Part shown: in pieces, positions 56,016 through 64,000 of the stretch | How positions within the stretch are numbered: the stretch's first letter is position 1 | Layout of the letters: each line of letters starts with the position of its first letter | Assembly (NCBI RefSeq): GCF_041438865.1 | Contig: NZ_CP109450.1 | Location: 3,079,001 to 3,143,000, forward strand | DNA from: Streptomyces sp. NBC_01471 | Lineage (GTDB): Bacteria > Actinomycetota > Actinomycetes > Streptomycetales > Streptomycetaceae | DNA length: 64,000 bases | Reading direction: 5' to 3' | The notes under the pieces: model-generated | Database searches by the model: none | What the model was told of the DNA's origin: nothing | What the model saw: the letters and a program-made list of their open reading frames with translations, nothing else | Position numbers and translations under genes: made by a program

Positions 56016-58964
56016 TCACCCCGCCGCCGCAACTCCCCCGCGCCATCCCGGAAGCAGCTCGTCCAGCAGCGCCTCCGTGCGCGGCGGCAGCCCCCGGTCA
56101 CCGCCCCGCACGGCCAGGTCCGACGCGAGCTCCCGCAGCCGCGCCTCGTCGCCCGTCGCGTGGGTCGCGCGCAGCATCTCGTTCCACAGGCGCTCGTCCG
56201 CCGAGGACCCGGAGACCGCCGCCCGCAGCGCGGCGATGGCCTTCTCCGGCTGTTCCTGCTCCAGGTGGTGCGCCGACAGGGCCAGCGCCACATCGGCCAC
56301 GAGCAGCGGCAGCTGTGTGTCGATGATCTCGTGGGTCAGCCAGGTGTAGCGGCCCTCCGTACGGTCGGCCAGGAGCGGCCCCCGTACCAGCCCGAGCGCG
56401 TCCGTGAGGAGCCGCTCCCGCACCGAGGCGCGCCGCGCGCCCCGGCCCTCGGTCGCCTCGTGGTGGAGCGAACGGAGCACGTCCAGGTCGGAGACCACGG
56501 ACGGAGCGAGCGTGAGCCGCCCGGTGCTGTCCGTACGGAGCCGGGCCGAGCCGTCCTCGTCCGTGCCGAGCCACAGCCGCAGCCGCTCGATGAGCGCGTC
56601 GCACACCTCCGGCGTGACTCCGCGCGGCCACATCGCCGAGGCGAGGACCCGCGGGTGGACGCCCTCACGGTGCAGCAGGAGCAGCGCGAGCGCTTCGTGC
56701 AGCAGGGCGCTGCGTTCGCTGTCCGGGGTGTCGAGGCCGATGATCTCGTACGGGCCGACCAGCCGCGCGTACACCGCGGGACGGCCCTGCTCGGTGATGT
56801 CGACCAGGAACGGGCGGGCCGGTTCGGGGCCGTCGCCCTCCGGGGCGGCGTCGGCGAAGAGCCGGACGACGGCCTCGTGCTGCGCCTGCGGCAGCAGCTG
56901 GGCATCGAGTTCGAGACCGAGCAGCGGTGCGAGCAGCCTGCCCTCTGCGGTGATCTCCAAGTCCCAGGTGGCGCCGGGCAGTTGTACCGACGAACCGGCA
57001 CCGATCAGACAGCCGATGCCCAGCCGCCCCGAGTCCGAGGTCAGTTCGGCGAGCGCGGTGGCCTCGTCGGCGGTGGGTTCGTCCGCGACGAGGACCAGGT
57101 GCGGCGCCCAGCGGGTCTGCTGGGCCGGGCCGGTCCGTCCGGTGAGGACCGAGTCGTGACCGGCCGTGCCGAGCGCGCTGCGGCGCTGCCCGATCTCCGC
57201 GCCGAGCGTCTCGATGAGCTCGTCGACGGAGCCGAGGTGGCGCAGCCGCGTCGGGGCCAGCGGGCTGAGCTCCGCGCCGAATCCGACGACCGTGACGGTC
57301 ATCCGGTCCGACCAGCCGTTGGTGGCCAGTTCGGCGGCGACGGACGAGAGGACGGCGGCCCGGTCGGGGTCGGCCCCGGTGAGTGCGACCAGACCGGGCA
57401 CGGCCTCCAGGTTCAGCAGCAGCCGCGCGTCGTCGCGGGTGCCGAGGCTGACGAGTCCCGGGTACGGGGCGGCCGCGGCCTCCGGGTCGATCCCCTCGTA
57501 CGCCGCGACCGCCGACCGCTCCAGCCGCCAGAACGTCTGGTCCTGGCCCTGCTCCCACGGCGCCGGCGGCGTCCCCGACGGCTGGGCGAGCTGGAGGTGC
57601 AGATCGTCGCCGGTGAGCCAGGCCGCGTACACGACGGGCAGCGGGCGGTTCTCCTGGCCGAGCGAGGAGGAGAGCCCGCGCAGCGCCAGGTCGAGGAAGC
57701 GGACGGCGTCGGGGTCGGCACCGACCAGCAGCGCGTCGTGCGCGTCGGCTTCGTCGCCGGTCGGGACCGGCGGTTCCATACCGCGCCGGCCGGCCACCGC
57801 GGTCATCGCCGATTGCCACAGCGCCATCCGGCGGCGGCGGCCCAGCGCGCCGAGCACACCGGCGGCGAGCAGCGGGGCACCGATGAGGGCCGCCGACAGA
57901 CCGAGACCGGAGTCGGTGCTCTGCGACGGCGCCTCGGCGACCGCGCCCGATCCGGCCCCGGAGCCGGAGCCGGTGGCCGGCGCGTTCGGAAGGCGCTGCT
58001 CCGGTACGGAGATCTGCGCCGTCGGGTTGTCACCGCGGCTGCCGCCCTGGTGCTGCTGGGCGGGCTGCTCCTGGTGGTTCCCGGACTTGGCGTACTCGTC
58101 GATCTGGTGGCGCACCTGCTCGGAGACGTTCGGCGCCTGGTCGGGCATCTCCACGACCTCGCCGCCGTGGGCGTCGGCCGGCATCTCCATGATCCAGCCG
58201 GGCCGGATCAGACTCGCCTCGGACAGCTTCGTACCGTCCGGCTGCATCCGGTCCTTGTTGAGCTGGTAGATCTCCTTGTACCTGCGGCCGTCGCCCAGGT
58301 GGCGCTGGGCTATCTCCCACAGCGAGTCGTGGTGGCGGCCCTCGGGCGGGCTGATCCGGTAGAACTTCGTCGCGCCCTCGGCCCCGGTCTTCGCGTGCAC
58401 CTGCTCGGCCTGGGACTGCGCGTCGGCCTGCGAGGCCACGGCGGCCCGCGCCTGCTGCGCGGAGCCGATCCCCGGGGCCTGCTGCGCGGCCGCGACCGTC
58501 GGCTTGTGCGTCGACTCGAGCGACTGCCCGAACTGCGCGATGCCGGGCGCGAAGCTCGCGGCGGTGGCGCTGACCAGGAGCAGCGCGGCGATGAGCTGCC
58601 GGGCCAGCATCTGGCTCGGCCCCGCACCGGGAATGTGCGAGGGCATTCCGACGCCGGAGACGGCCGCCTTGATCTCCACCAGGACGCACGCGGCGAACTG
58701 CGCCCAGGCCAGCCAGACGACGCAGACCAGGATGTTCACGAACGTGTCGACGGTGATCTGCTGCTGCACCATGTCGAAGGACGGCATGCTGTGCGGCAGC
58801 GGCCAGCCCTGCGTGGACAGGGCGAGCGGCACCGCGAGCAGCAACCCCGCGAGCGCGAGAAACGCGAAGAACGCCTTGGCGAAGTCACCCGCGGTCCGTT
58901 GCCGGGGCAGAGGCTGAGGCGTCCGGTTGGTCGGGCCCGTCGAGCCGGGAGTATTGCGCGCCAT
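56016..58964 (-). CDS. Membrane protein with LysM and BTAD domains
   Basis: A 982-residue protein. Hydrophobic segments lie at about 31-49, 76-98, 121-140 and 355-376. A LysM-like peptidoglycan-binding region (about 200-262, with SLWEIAQRHLGDGRRYKEIYQLN) sits between the third and fourth, so probably outside the cell. After a Pro/Ser/Gly linker and the last helix comes a large cytosolic part ending in a winged-helix-like section and a bacterial transcriptional activator domain (about 745-975). AGGAAA precedes the ATG. It could sense the wall and act inside, but no DNA-binding proof exists. Confidence 0.85.
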   Translation of the reverse strand: MARNTPGSTGPTNRTPQPLPRQRTAGDFAKAFFAFLALAGLLLAVPLALSTQGWPLPHSMPSFDMVQQQITVDTFVNILVCVVWLAWAQFAACVLVEIKAAVSGVGMPSHIPGAGPSQMLARQLIAALLLVSATAASFAPGIAQFGQSLESTHKPTVAAAQQAPGIGSAQQARAAVASQADAQSQAEQVHAKTGAEGATKFYRISPPEGRHHDSLWEIAQRHLGDGRRYKEIYQLNKDRMQPDGTKLSEASLIRPGWIMEMPADAHGGEVVEMPDQAPNVSEQVRHQIDEYAKSGNHQEQPAQQHQGGSRGDNPTAQISVPEQRLPNAPATGSGSGAGSGAVAEAPSQSTDSGLGLSAALIGAPLLAAGVLGALGRRRRMALWQSAMTAVAGRRGMEPPVPTGDEADAHDALLVGADPDAVRFLDLALRGLSSSLGQENRPLPVVYAAWLTGDDLHLQLAQPSGTPPAPWEQGQDQTFWRLERSAVAAYEGIDPEAAAAPYPGLVSLGTRDDARLLLNLEAVPGLVALTGADPDRAAVLSSVAAELATNGWSDRMTVTVVGFGAELSPLAPTRLRHLGSVDELIETLGAEIGQRRSALGTAGHDSVLTGRTGPAQQTRWAPHLVLVADEPTADEATALAELTSDSGRLGIGCLIGAGSSVQLPGATWDLEITAEGRLLAPLLGLELDAQLLPQAQHEAVVRLFADAAPEGDGPEPARPFLVDITEQGRPAVYARLVGPYEIIGLDTPDSERSALLHEALALLLLHREGVHPRVLASAMWPRGVTPEVCDALIERLRLWLGTDEDGSARLRTDSTGRLTLAPSVVSDLDVLRSLHHEATEGRGARRASVRERLLTDALGLVRGPLLADRTEGRYTWLTHEIIDTQLPLLVADVALALSAHHLEQEQPEKAIAALRAAVSGSSADERLWNEMLRATHATGDEARLRELASDLAVRGGDRGLPPRTEALLDELLPGWRGGVAAAG

Positions 58965-59472
58965 GGCGGGTTTCCTGTGGGGAGGGAGCGGGTTCGGGAT
59001 CGTCGGGGGTTATCGGGATCGGCCGTCGGGGGGTGGACTGAGCCTACCGAGATGGTACGGACGGTTTCGAAAGACAGACAGACTCCGAGAGGCACAACGA
59101 GCCCGATATGACGCGCCTGTTGACGCTTGCCCCAATTGAGCGGAGGGGGACCTCGCGATTGCAGCACCCATGGACCGAAGGGAAATGTGGTGCGGGAATC
59201 CGGAGTCGCCAGCCCCGGTTCCAGACGCGTCCAGCCGCACACCGGGCACCCGTCAGCCATCTCCGTATCGCACGTGTCACGGGGCGCTCGGAGAGCGGGA
59301 CCGCTCGCCACTGACGCGTCCCTCACGACTGGATCACAACTCCCCCACAGAGCACGGGATCCACCGGTCGCCACCCACCACCCTTTTACACCCGGCTGGT
59401 AACTTCGTTGCCGATTGCATACGCACAGGACGATCCGACCGTCCGACTGCCGAATACCGGGGGAGAACACAC
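58965..59472. other. Divergent intergenic region, 508 bases
   Basis: Between the LysM-BTAD gene and the lipoprotein gene. It contains no convincing ORF or RNA gene. GGACG-N7-CGTCC (59428-59444) is a weak dyad near the lipoprotein start; the stretch 59380-59430 is AT-richer and probably holds its promoter. Confidence 0.5.
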
Positions 59473-60108
59473 GTGGCCCGCCACACCTCGACCATCGCCG
59501 CCGCACTCACCGTCAGTGCGGCACTGCTGCTGACCGCTTGCGGCGGCGGCAGTGACGACGCGTCCAAGGACAAGATCAAGGGCGCGGACAAGGGGCCGAC
59601 GGGCCCTTCCGCCTCGGCATCCTCCCCGGCGGCTCCCGGCGTCCAGCGCCCGGCGATCAAACTCCCGAAAGGCTTTCAGGCCGACTTCGAGGGCTGGACC
59701 AACAGCGACCCCGAGCTTCAATCCGTCCTGAACGACGGCAAGGAGCGCCTCCGGGCCACCTACGCGGCCATCGGTGACAGCAACCCGAAGGCCGACTATC
59801 TGGCCTTTTACAGCACGCAAGCCGCGCTCGCGACCGGCTCGGAATGGGTCAAGGGATACAAGGGCCTGACCATCACCGGCAAAGTCACTGCTTACAACCC
59901 GGAAGTACACCTCAAGGGCAAGAAGACGGCGACGCTCTTCTACTGCGTGGACGAGGGCAAGGGCTACAGCAAGAACCTCAAGACGGGAAAACTGTCAGGC
60001 ACTCCCAAGGGTGAATCTCCCAAGGTGCGGTACAGCACCGGGCTAGGGAAGACCGCGGAGGGCATCTGGCAGACCACCACGGTGGAGTCGGAAGCCGGCG
60101 GGTGCTGA
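59473..60108 (+). CDS. Putative lipoprotein of unknown function
   Basis: A 211-residue exported protein: signal peptide with lipobox LLLTAC (Cys about 22), an Asp/Lys/Gly/Ser/Pro linker to about 55, then a folded domain. That domain has a helical segment (LQSVLNDGKERLRATYAAI), an aromatic middle (KADYLAFYSTQAA) and a beta-rich end with a cysteine in TLFYCVDEG, reminiscent of an NTF2-like fold. GTG 59473 follows GGGGGAG. The next gene starts within three bases of its stop, so the two form one operon. Not a family I can name. Confidence 0.8.
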   Translation: MARHTSTIAAALTVSAALLLTACGGGSDDASKDKIKGADKGPTGPSASASSPAAPGVQRPAIKLPKGFQADFEGWTNSDPELQSVLNDGKERLRATYAAIGDSNPKADYLAFYSTQAALATGSEWVKGYKGLTITGKVTAYNPEVHLKGKKTATLFYCVDEGKGYSKNLKTGKLSGTPKGESPKVRYSTGLGKTAEGIWQTTTVESEAGGC

Positions 60109-60110
60109 TC

Positions 60111-61175
60111 ATGCACTCGCCGCGCCAGCCCCTGCGGCGCCTGGTCGTTCCCCTCGTGGTGACGGCCGCCCTGAATCCGACGTCCGCATACGCGCTGGGA
60201 GAACCTGGACACGAAGGCAAACCCAGCGGTGACACTGGTAACCACTCCGTGAACGCCTCGGTGTCAGATTCTCAGATCAAGATCATTCATGTGAGCGGAG
60301 GCGGGGGCGGCAAGAAGGGGAATCTCGCACCCATCGATGCCAACTGGAAGCCCCCAGCCTGCTGGTACGAACCTCTCTTCACACCCGAGCAGCTCAAGCA
60401 GGCAGTTAAGAAAAACCAGGTCAGTGACGTCGGGATCCATGAGTTCTGGTCTAACGGGGTCTTCGTGGATCATTACGAAAAGGGCATTTCGGACAAGAAC
60501 TTCGACGGTGCATGGTCCACTGCCCCCGGGTACAAGAACTACAACATCGGCCAGAAGGGCTACTTCTGGCGCAGCGTCGCACCCGACGTACACGATGAGG
60601 ACTCATGGGACTGCGGCCGGATCATGTTCTGGCAGGACGCAAACACCGTGCCGAAGATCCCTCATGCGCCGACACCAAAAATGCTGGCGGATTACGCGTA
60701 CAACCAGGTCAAGGTCCCGGACACCGAGGTCGAGCTGAAACCTGCGACCAAGTCGACCGTCAACCTCCCCACCTGGGTGTGGCTCGACAGGGCCTCATTC
60801 CAGGAGGTGAAGGTTCGTGCAGAGCTGCCGCATACCGGTCTCTGGGCGGAAACCACCGCGAAGCCGGTGAGCCTGCACCTGGATCCAGGAACCGAGGACG
60901 CCGAGACATACCCGTCGTCCGGCGACTGCTCATTCAAGGCGGACGGCAGCATCGGCACCCCTTACGCCAAGGGCGATGCGACCAAGACGCCACCCTGCGG
61001 CATCAATTACCTCCGCGCCACGAACGGTGAGCCGTTTCAGCTCAAGGCGTCGATCACCTGGAAAATCACCTGGGAAGGGTCGGACCATGACGGCGTGCAC
61101 CACGATCTGCCCAACGGCACCTTCGAGACCACCCAGGACATGAACGTCCAGGAGATCCAGGCCATCAACCGCTGA
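60111..61175 (+). CDS. Secreted protein of unknown function
   Basis: A 354-residue exported protein. The signal peptide (MHSPRQPLRRLVVPLVVTAALNP, cleavage near SAYA) is followed by a Gly-rich stretch (SGGGGGKKG), a Trp/Tyr-rich domain with a few cysteines (CWYEPLF, SWDCGRI, SGDCSF, PPCGIN) and a beta-rich C-terminus. GC content and codon use are visibly lower than in neighbours (for example 60360-60560), suggesting transfer or unusual constraints. ATG 60111 is preferred; a GTG at 60102 overlaps the lipoprotein stop. I do not recognise the family. Confidence 0.78.
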   Translation: MHSPRQPLRRLVVPLVVTAALNPTSAYALGEPGHEGKPSGDTGNHSVNASVSDSQIKIIHVSGGGGGKKGNLAPIDANWKPPACWYEPLFTPEQLKQAVKKNQVSDVGIHEFWSNGVFVDHYEKGISDKNFDGAWSTAPGYKNYNIGQKGYFWRSVAPDVHDEDSWDCGRIMFWQDANTVPKIPHAPTPKMLADYAYNQVKVPDTEVELKPATKSTVNLPTWVWLDRASFQEVKVRAELPHTGLWAETTAKPVSLHLDPGTEDAETYPSSGDCSFKADGSIGTPYAKGDATKTPPCGINYLRATNGEPFQLKASITWKITWEGSDHDGVHHDLPNGTFETTQDMNVQEIQAINR

Positions 61176-61568
61176 CGCCAACGCAATGCGCGGAGGAGTC
61201 CCGCAGTCGTCGCCGGACACGACGCTCATCGAATCGGCCAAGCACTCCAGGACCGGGCGCCTTACCGTCACCCGCAGCTCCGCGATCGCCTCGACGTCCG
61301 ACAGCCCTGTGGGACGCAACACCCCTACCGCAGGACAGCCTGGACCGATCCCGGGCGCCGCCTCCCCCTGCCACGGCCCATCCCCTGTCGTACCCGGTAT
61401 CCACAGCTGCGGCTGAAGTACCCCGGCCACCTGCCGCGGCCACGCGTCCGGCAAGACCGTTCACCGACCGGTCGAGCAGCAGCGTCAGTCGCGCACCACG
61501 CCGCAAGCGGCCTGACTCCGCTTCCGTCCGGCTGGGGCATCTCTGGCAGCCCGTCCGATGATGGGTGC
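61176..61568. other. Intergenic region, 393 bases
   Basis: GC-rich sequence after the secreted protein gene with no reading frame I accept on either strand, no strong hairpin and no RNA gene. The last 60 bases must hold the VOC gene promoter. Confidence 0.5.
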
Positions 61569-62024
61569 ATGACTGCCTACTACCACGTGTGCTTCGCCGT
61601 CCCGGACATCGAGCGGGCCATGGCGGACTTCCGTCGCTCGGCCGGTGTCGAGCGGTGTGCCCCGGCCTCCGAGCGACTGGGTGAGTGGGACTACCGGATT
61701 GCCTTCACCACGGGCGGCCCGCCGTTCATCGAGCTGATCGAGGGACCCCGAGGCAGCCCGTGGGACGCGTCGGCGGGAGCCAGGTCCGATCACATCGGCT
61801 TCTGGACGAGCGACATCCAGCAGGGCTCCGCACGCCTGGAGAGGGAGGGAATGCCCCTGGAGTTCTCCGGCTGCCCCCACGGCAGGCCGTTCGCCTGTCA
61901 CCGCATGGACAGCATCGGCGCGCGCATCGAACTCGTCGACGCCGGCCGGCAGGCCGGTTTCCTCAGCCGGTGGCAGCCGGACGGCGGGCCGATGCCCGCC
62001 ATCGACGAAGCGCCCGGCGGGTGA
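61569..62024 (+). CDS. VOC-family (glyoxalase/bleomycin-resistance-like) protein
   Basis: A 151-residue protein with paired beta-alpha-beta-beta-beta modules. Metal-ligand-like residues are in YYHVCFAV (His about 6), PPFIELIEG, SDHIGFWTSD and ARIELVD. Lyases, dioxygenases and resistance proteins share this fold, so the reaction cannot be fixed. The ATG at 61569 has only a weak RBS. Convergent with the aldo/keto reductase gene. Confidence 0.85.
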   Translation: MTAYYHVCFAVPDIERAMADFRRSAGVERCAPASERLGEWDYRIAFTTGGPPFIELIEGPRGSPWDASAGARSDHIGFWTSDIQQGSARLEREGMPLEFSGCPHGRPFACHRMDSIGARIELVDAGRQAGFLSRWQPDGGPMPAIDEAPGG

Positions 62025-62036
62025 CCTCCGGGTGTT

Positions 62037-62936
62037 TCAGCTGTCGGTGGCGCCGAGAAGGTCCATGTCCTCGGTGGTGAGGCGAAGCGTCCCGGCCGCC
62101 ACGTTCTCCTCCAGGTGTGCGGGGTTGCCGGTCCCCGGGATCGCCAGGACGTGCCGTCCCTGGTGCAGCGTCCACGCCAGACGGACCTGGGCCGGGGACG
62201 CGCCGTGGGCCTCGGCGACCTCGCGTACGGGCGCGCTCTCGCGGCCGTCGGCCGCCGCGCCCTCGTCCCTTCCCTCTCCGGCGATCGCGAAGAAGGGCAC
62301 AAACGCGACGCCCTGCTCACCGCACTGCCGCAGCAGTTCGCTGTTCCTCCGGACGTCGAGGCTGAACCGGTTCTGGACACAGACCACCGGCGCGATGGCC
62401 TGCGCCTCTGCCAGGTGCTTCGCGGTGACGTTGGATACGCCCAGGTGCCGGATCAGCCCGGCATCACGGAGTTCGGCGAGAGCACCGAAGTGCTCGGAGA
62501 CCGAGTCCTCGGACATCCGGCGCAGGTTCACCACGTCGAGGTGGTCCCGGCCCAGCTGACGCAGGTTCTCCTCCACCTGGCCGCGCAACTGCCCGGGCGT
62601 GGCCTCGTACCACTCGCCCGAGGGGTCCCGGCCGGGGCCGACCTTGGTGACGATGACCAGGTCCTCCGGGTACGGGGCCAGGGCCGTGTTGATCAGCTCG
62701 TTGGCCGAACGGAGCCGTGAGAAGTAGAACGAAGCCGTGTCGATGTGATTGACGCCGAGCTCGACGGCGCGGCGGAGCACCTTGACCGACGTGTCACGGT
62801 CGCCGGGTTCGCCGAGGTCGAACGCGGCGCTGCCGGTCAGGCGCATCGCTCCCAGACCGATCCGGTTCACACTCCGGTCGCCGAGTATCCAGGTACCGGC
62901 GTCCGATGCGTCGGCTTTCGTCACGGTGTTTCTCAC
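62037..62936 (-). CDS. Aldo/keto reductase
   Basis: A 299-residue NADPH-dependent TIM-barrel reductase. RIGLGAMRLTG lies near the start, then DTASFYFS (in place of the usual DTADxYG, keeping Asp and Tyr), VTKVG with the catalytic lysine, and LGVSNVTAKHL and the IPGTGNPAHLEENVAA cofactor region at the end. GTG 62936 follows GGGAG at nine bases; a second GTG four codons later is possible. The substrate is unknown. Confidence 0.92.
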   Translation of the reverse strand: MRNTVTKADASDAGTWILGDRSVNRIGLGAMRLTGSAAFDLGEPGDRDTSVKVLRRAVELGVNHIDTASFYFSRLRSANELINTALAPYPEDLVIVTKVGPGRDPSGEWYEATPGQLRGQVEENLRQLGRDHLDVVNLRRMSEDSVSEHFGALAELRDAGLIRHLGVSNVTAKHLAEAQAIAPVVCVQNRFSLDVRRNSELLRQCGEQGVAFVPFFAIAGEGRDEGAAADGRESAPVREVAEAHGASPAQVRLAWTLHQGRHVLAIPGTGNPAHLEENVAAGTLRLTTEDMDLLGATDS

Positions 62937-63007
62937 GTCTCTGCTCTCCCGGGTCGCCCGTCGATCCCCGATACCGGATCCCGCCACTGCACAGACTTCA
63001 TCCTTCA

Positions 63008-64000
63008 TCAACCGGCCAGCTGAGCAGCCCACTTCTCGCGCCAGGCCAGAGAGTCGCGTACGCCTTCCGCCGTGCTCTTCCGGGCGCTCCAGCCGAGGAG
63101 TTCGCCCGCGCGGTCGCCCGCGGTGTAGCAGCCGATCACGTCCCCGGGGCGCCGGTCCGCCTCGCGGACGTCGAGGGTCGCGCCCACGACCTCCTCGAAG
63201 GCCGTGACGAGTTCACGCACGGTGGTGCCCTGTCCCGTGCCGACGTTGATGACCCGGTACCGGTCGTCGGCCGCCGGCTTGACGACCTCGTCGAAACGCG
63301 TGAGCGCCGCGACGTGCGCACGGGCGAGATCCCAGACATGGATGTAGTCACGGATGCCGCTGCCGTCGCGGGTCGCCCAGTCCACTCCGGTGATGGTGAA
63401 CGGAGTTCCCTCGGTGTACGCCTCGATGAGCTTGCCCAGCGCGTGGGTCGGATTCAGGTCCTGCAACCCCGTACGCAGCTGGGGGTCGGCCCCGATCGGG
63501 TTGAAGTAGCGCAGTGCGATCACGCGGACCGGAGCCGCCACGGTCCAGTCCTGGAGCACCTGCTCCATCATCTGCTTGGTACGGGCGTAGGGACTCGCGG
63601 CGGCCACCGGGCAGGTCTCGTCCGCGCGGGCGTCGGCGGTGGGCGCGTAGATGGAGGCGGAGCTGCTGAAGACGACGCGCTCGCACCCGTTGCGCTGGAG
63701 GGACTCCAGGAGGTCGACGGTCTTGGCGACGTTCTCCCGGTAGTAGTGCAGCGGCCGGTCGACGGACTCGGGCACCACGATCCTGGCCGCGCAGTGCAGC
63801 GTCGCGTCGATGTCGGGGTGCTCGGCGAACACCTGGTCCAGCAGCGCCTGGTCGGCGATGTCGCCCGGGTAGAAAACACGGTCGCGGACGAACTCTCTCC
63901 GCCCCTTGGAGAGATCGTCGAGGATGACCGGGGTGATCCCCTGATCGATGAGGGCGGAAGCGACGGTACTGCCGATGAATCCGGCGCCGCCGGTGATCAG
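63008..64000 (-). CDS. galE: UDP-glucose 4-epimerase (5' end outside window)
   Basis: The last 330 residues of a SDR-type epimerase that interconverts UDP-glucose and UDP-galactose. The frame runs unbroken to the window edge, where LITGGAGFIGS shows the NAD-binding motif only a few residues from the true start. SSSASIYAP and YARTK carry the catalytic Ser/Thr-Tyr-Lys set, and LRYFNPIGADP and RDYIHVWDLARAH are GalE hallmarks. Same strand as the aldo/keto reductase, 71 bases upstream of it. Confidence 0.93.
   Translation of the reverse strand: MITGGAGFIGSTVASALIDQGITPVILDDLSKGRREFVRDRVFYPGDIADQALLDQVFAEHPDIDATLHCAARIVVPESVDRPLHYYRENVAKTVDLLESLQRNGCERVVFSSSASIYAPTADARADETCPVAAASPYARTKQMMEQVLQDWTVAAPVRVIALRYFNPIGADPQLRTGLQDLNPTHALGKLIEAYTEGTPFTITGVDWATRDGSGIRDYIHVWDLARAHVAALTRFDEVVKPAADDRYRVINVGTGQGTTVRELVTAFEEVVGATLDVREADRRPGDVIGCYTAGDRAGELLGWSARKSTAEGVRDSLAWREKWAAQLAG

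Noticed and set aside
54681..59111. A very long open frame (1476 codons) on the plus strand, and similar long frames opposite nuo genes and the LysM-BTAD gene
   Set aside because: These are antisense shadows of high-GC genes: Arg/Gly/Ala/His-rich translations, no RBS or domain, and a convincing gene on the other strand.
59160..59240. tRNA-like stretch in the LysM-BTAD/lipoprotein intergenic region
   Set aside because: A GGTTCCA-like element is present, but acceptor and anticodon stems cannot be formed.
33846..61175. bldA (TTA codon) control of the accessory genes
   Set aside because: I saw no in-frame TTA codon in the genes I checked; apparent TTA triplets were out of frame.

Overview
The window is chromosomal DNA of a high-GC actinomycete, almost certainly a Streptomyces. 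Evidence: GC near 70% with strong third-position G/C, many GTG and TTG starts, lipobox and secreted proteins, paired HTH-DUF5753/DUF397 genes, a LysM-BTAD protein, futalosine-pathway menaquinone genes and a 14-gene nuo operon. Species cannot be fixed from sequence alone.

Layout. 1-12.6 kb: a RarD-type permease, a TetR regulator, an ABC exporter pair, a LolA-like secreted protein, a long-chain polyprenyl diphosphate synthase, a POT peptide transporter with a CocE-type hydrolase, and fumarylacetoacetase translationally coupled to a GPP34 protein. 12.6-31.2 kb: recQ, then the complete nuoA-N operon on the minus strand, with most junctions overlapping (ATGA/GTGA/TGATG) and a Rex-type operator ahead of nuoA. 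31.2-32.8 kb: a divergent NlpC/P60 cell-wall hydrolase closed by a strong terminator.

32.9-49.5 kb looks like an accessory block. It holds a DUF899 protein, a lipoprotein, a flavin monooxygenase with a divergent TetR regulator flanked by an EamA-transporter remnant and an IS5-type transposase relic, a quinone oxidoreductase with its own TetR regulator, a WhiJ/AbaA-like module (ATPase, HTH, DUF397), a SnoaL-like/SDR pair, a chloramphenicol-type exporter, a repeat-bearing DUF4232 lipoprotein, a LysR/MFS divergent pair and a secreted protein.

49.5-64 kb returns to conserved genes: SulP transporter, geranylgeranyl-reductase-family flavoprotein, GNAT, menG, an amidohydrolase-like remnant protein coupled to mqnC, a membrane LysM-BTAD protein, an unrecognised lipoprotein/secreted-protein pair, a VOC protein, an aldo/keto reductase and galE cut by the window edge.

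How the genes fit together: the polyprenyl synthase, mqnC, menG and the reductase are expected to make and modify menaquinone, and the nuo complex uses that quinone as electron acceptor. The centre and flanks of the window are therefore a respiratory neighbourhood interrupted by an island of regulators, exporters and redox enzymes. The most unusual observations are an apparent in-frame insertion of a small palindromic repeat in nuoM, AT-rich palindromes and rare-codon patches inside nuoD and nuoB, 15-bp direct repeats between the LysR and MFS genes, and the unrecognised secreted pair at 59.5-61.2 kb.
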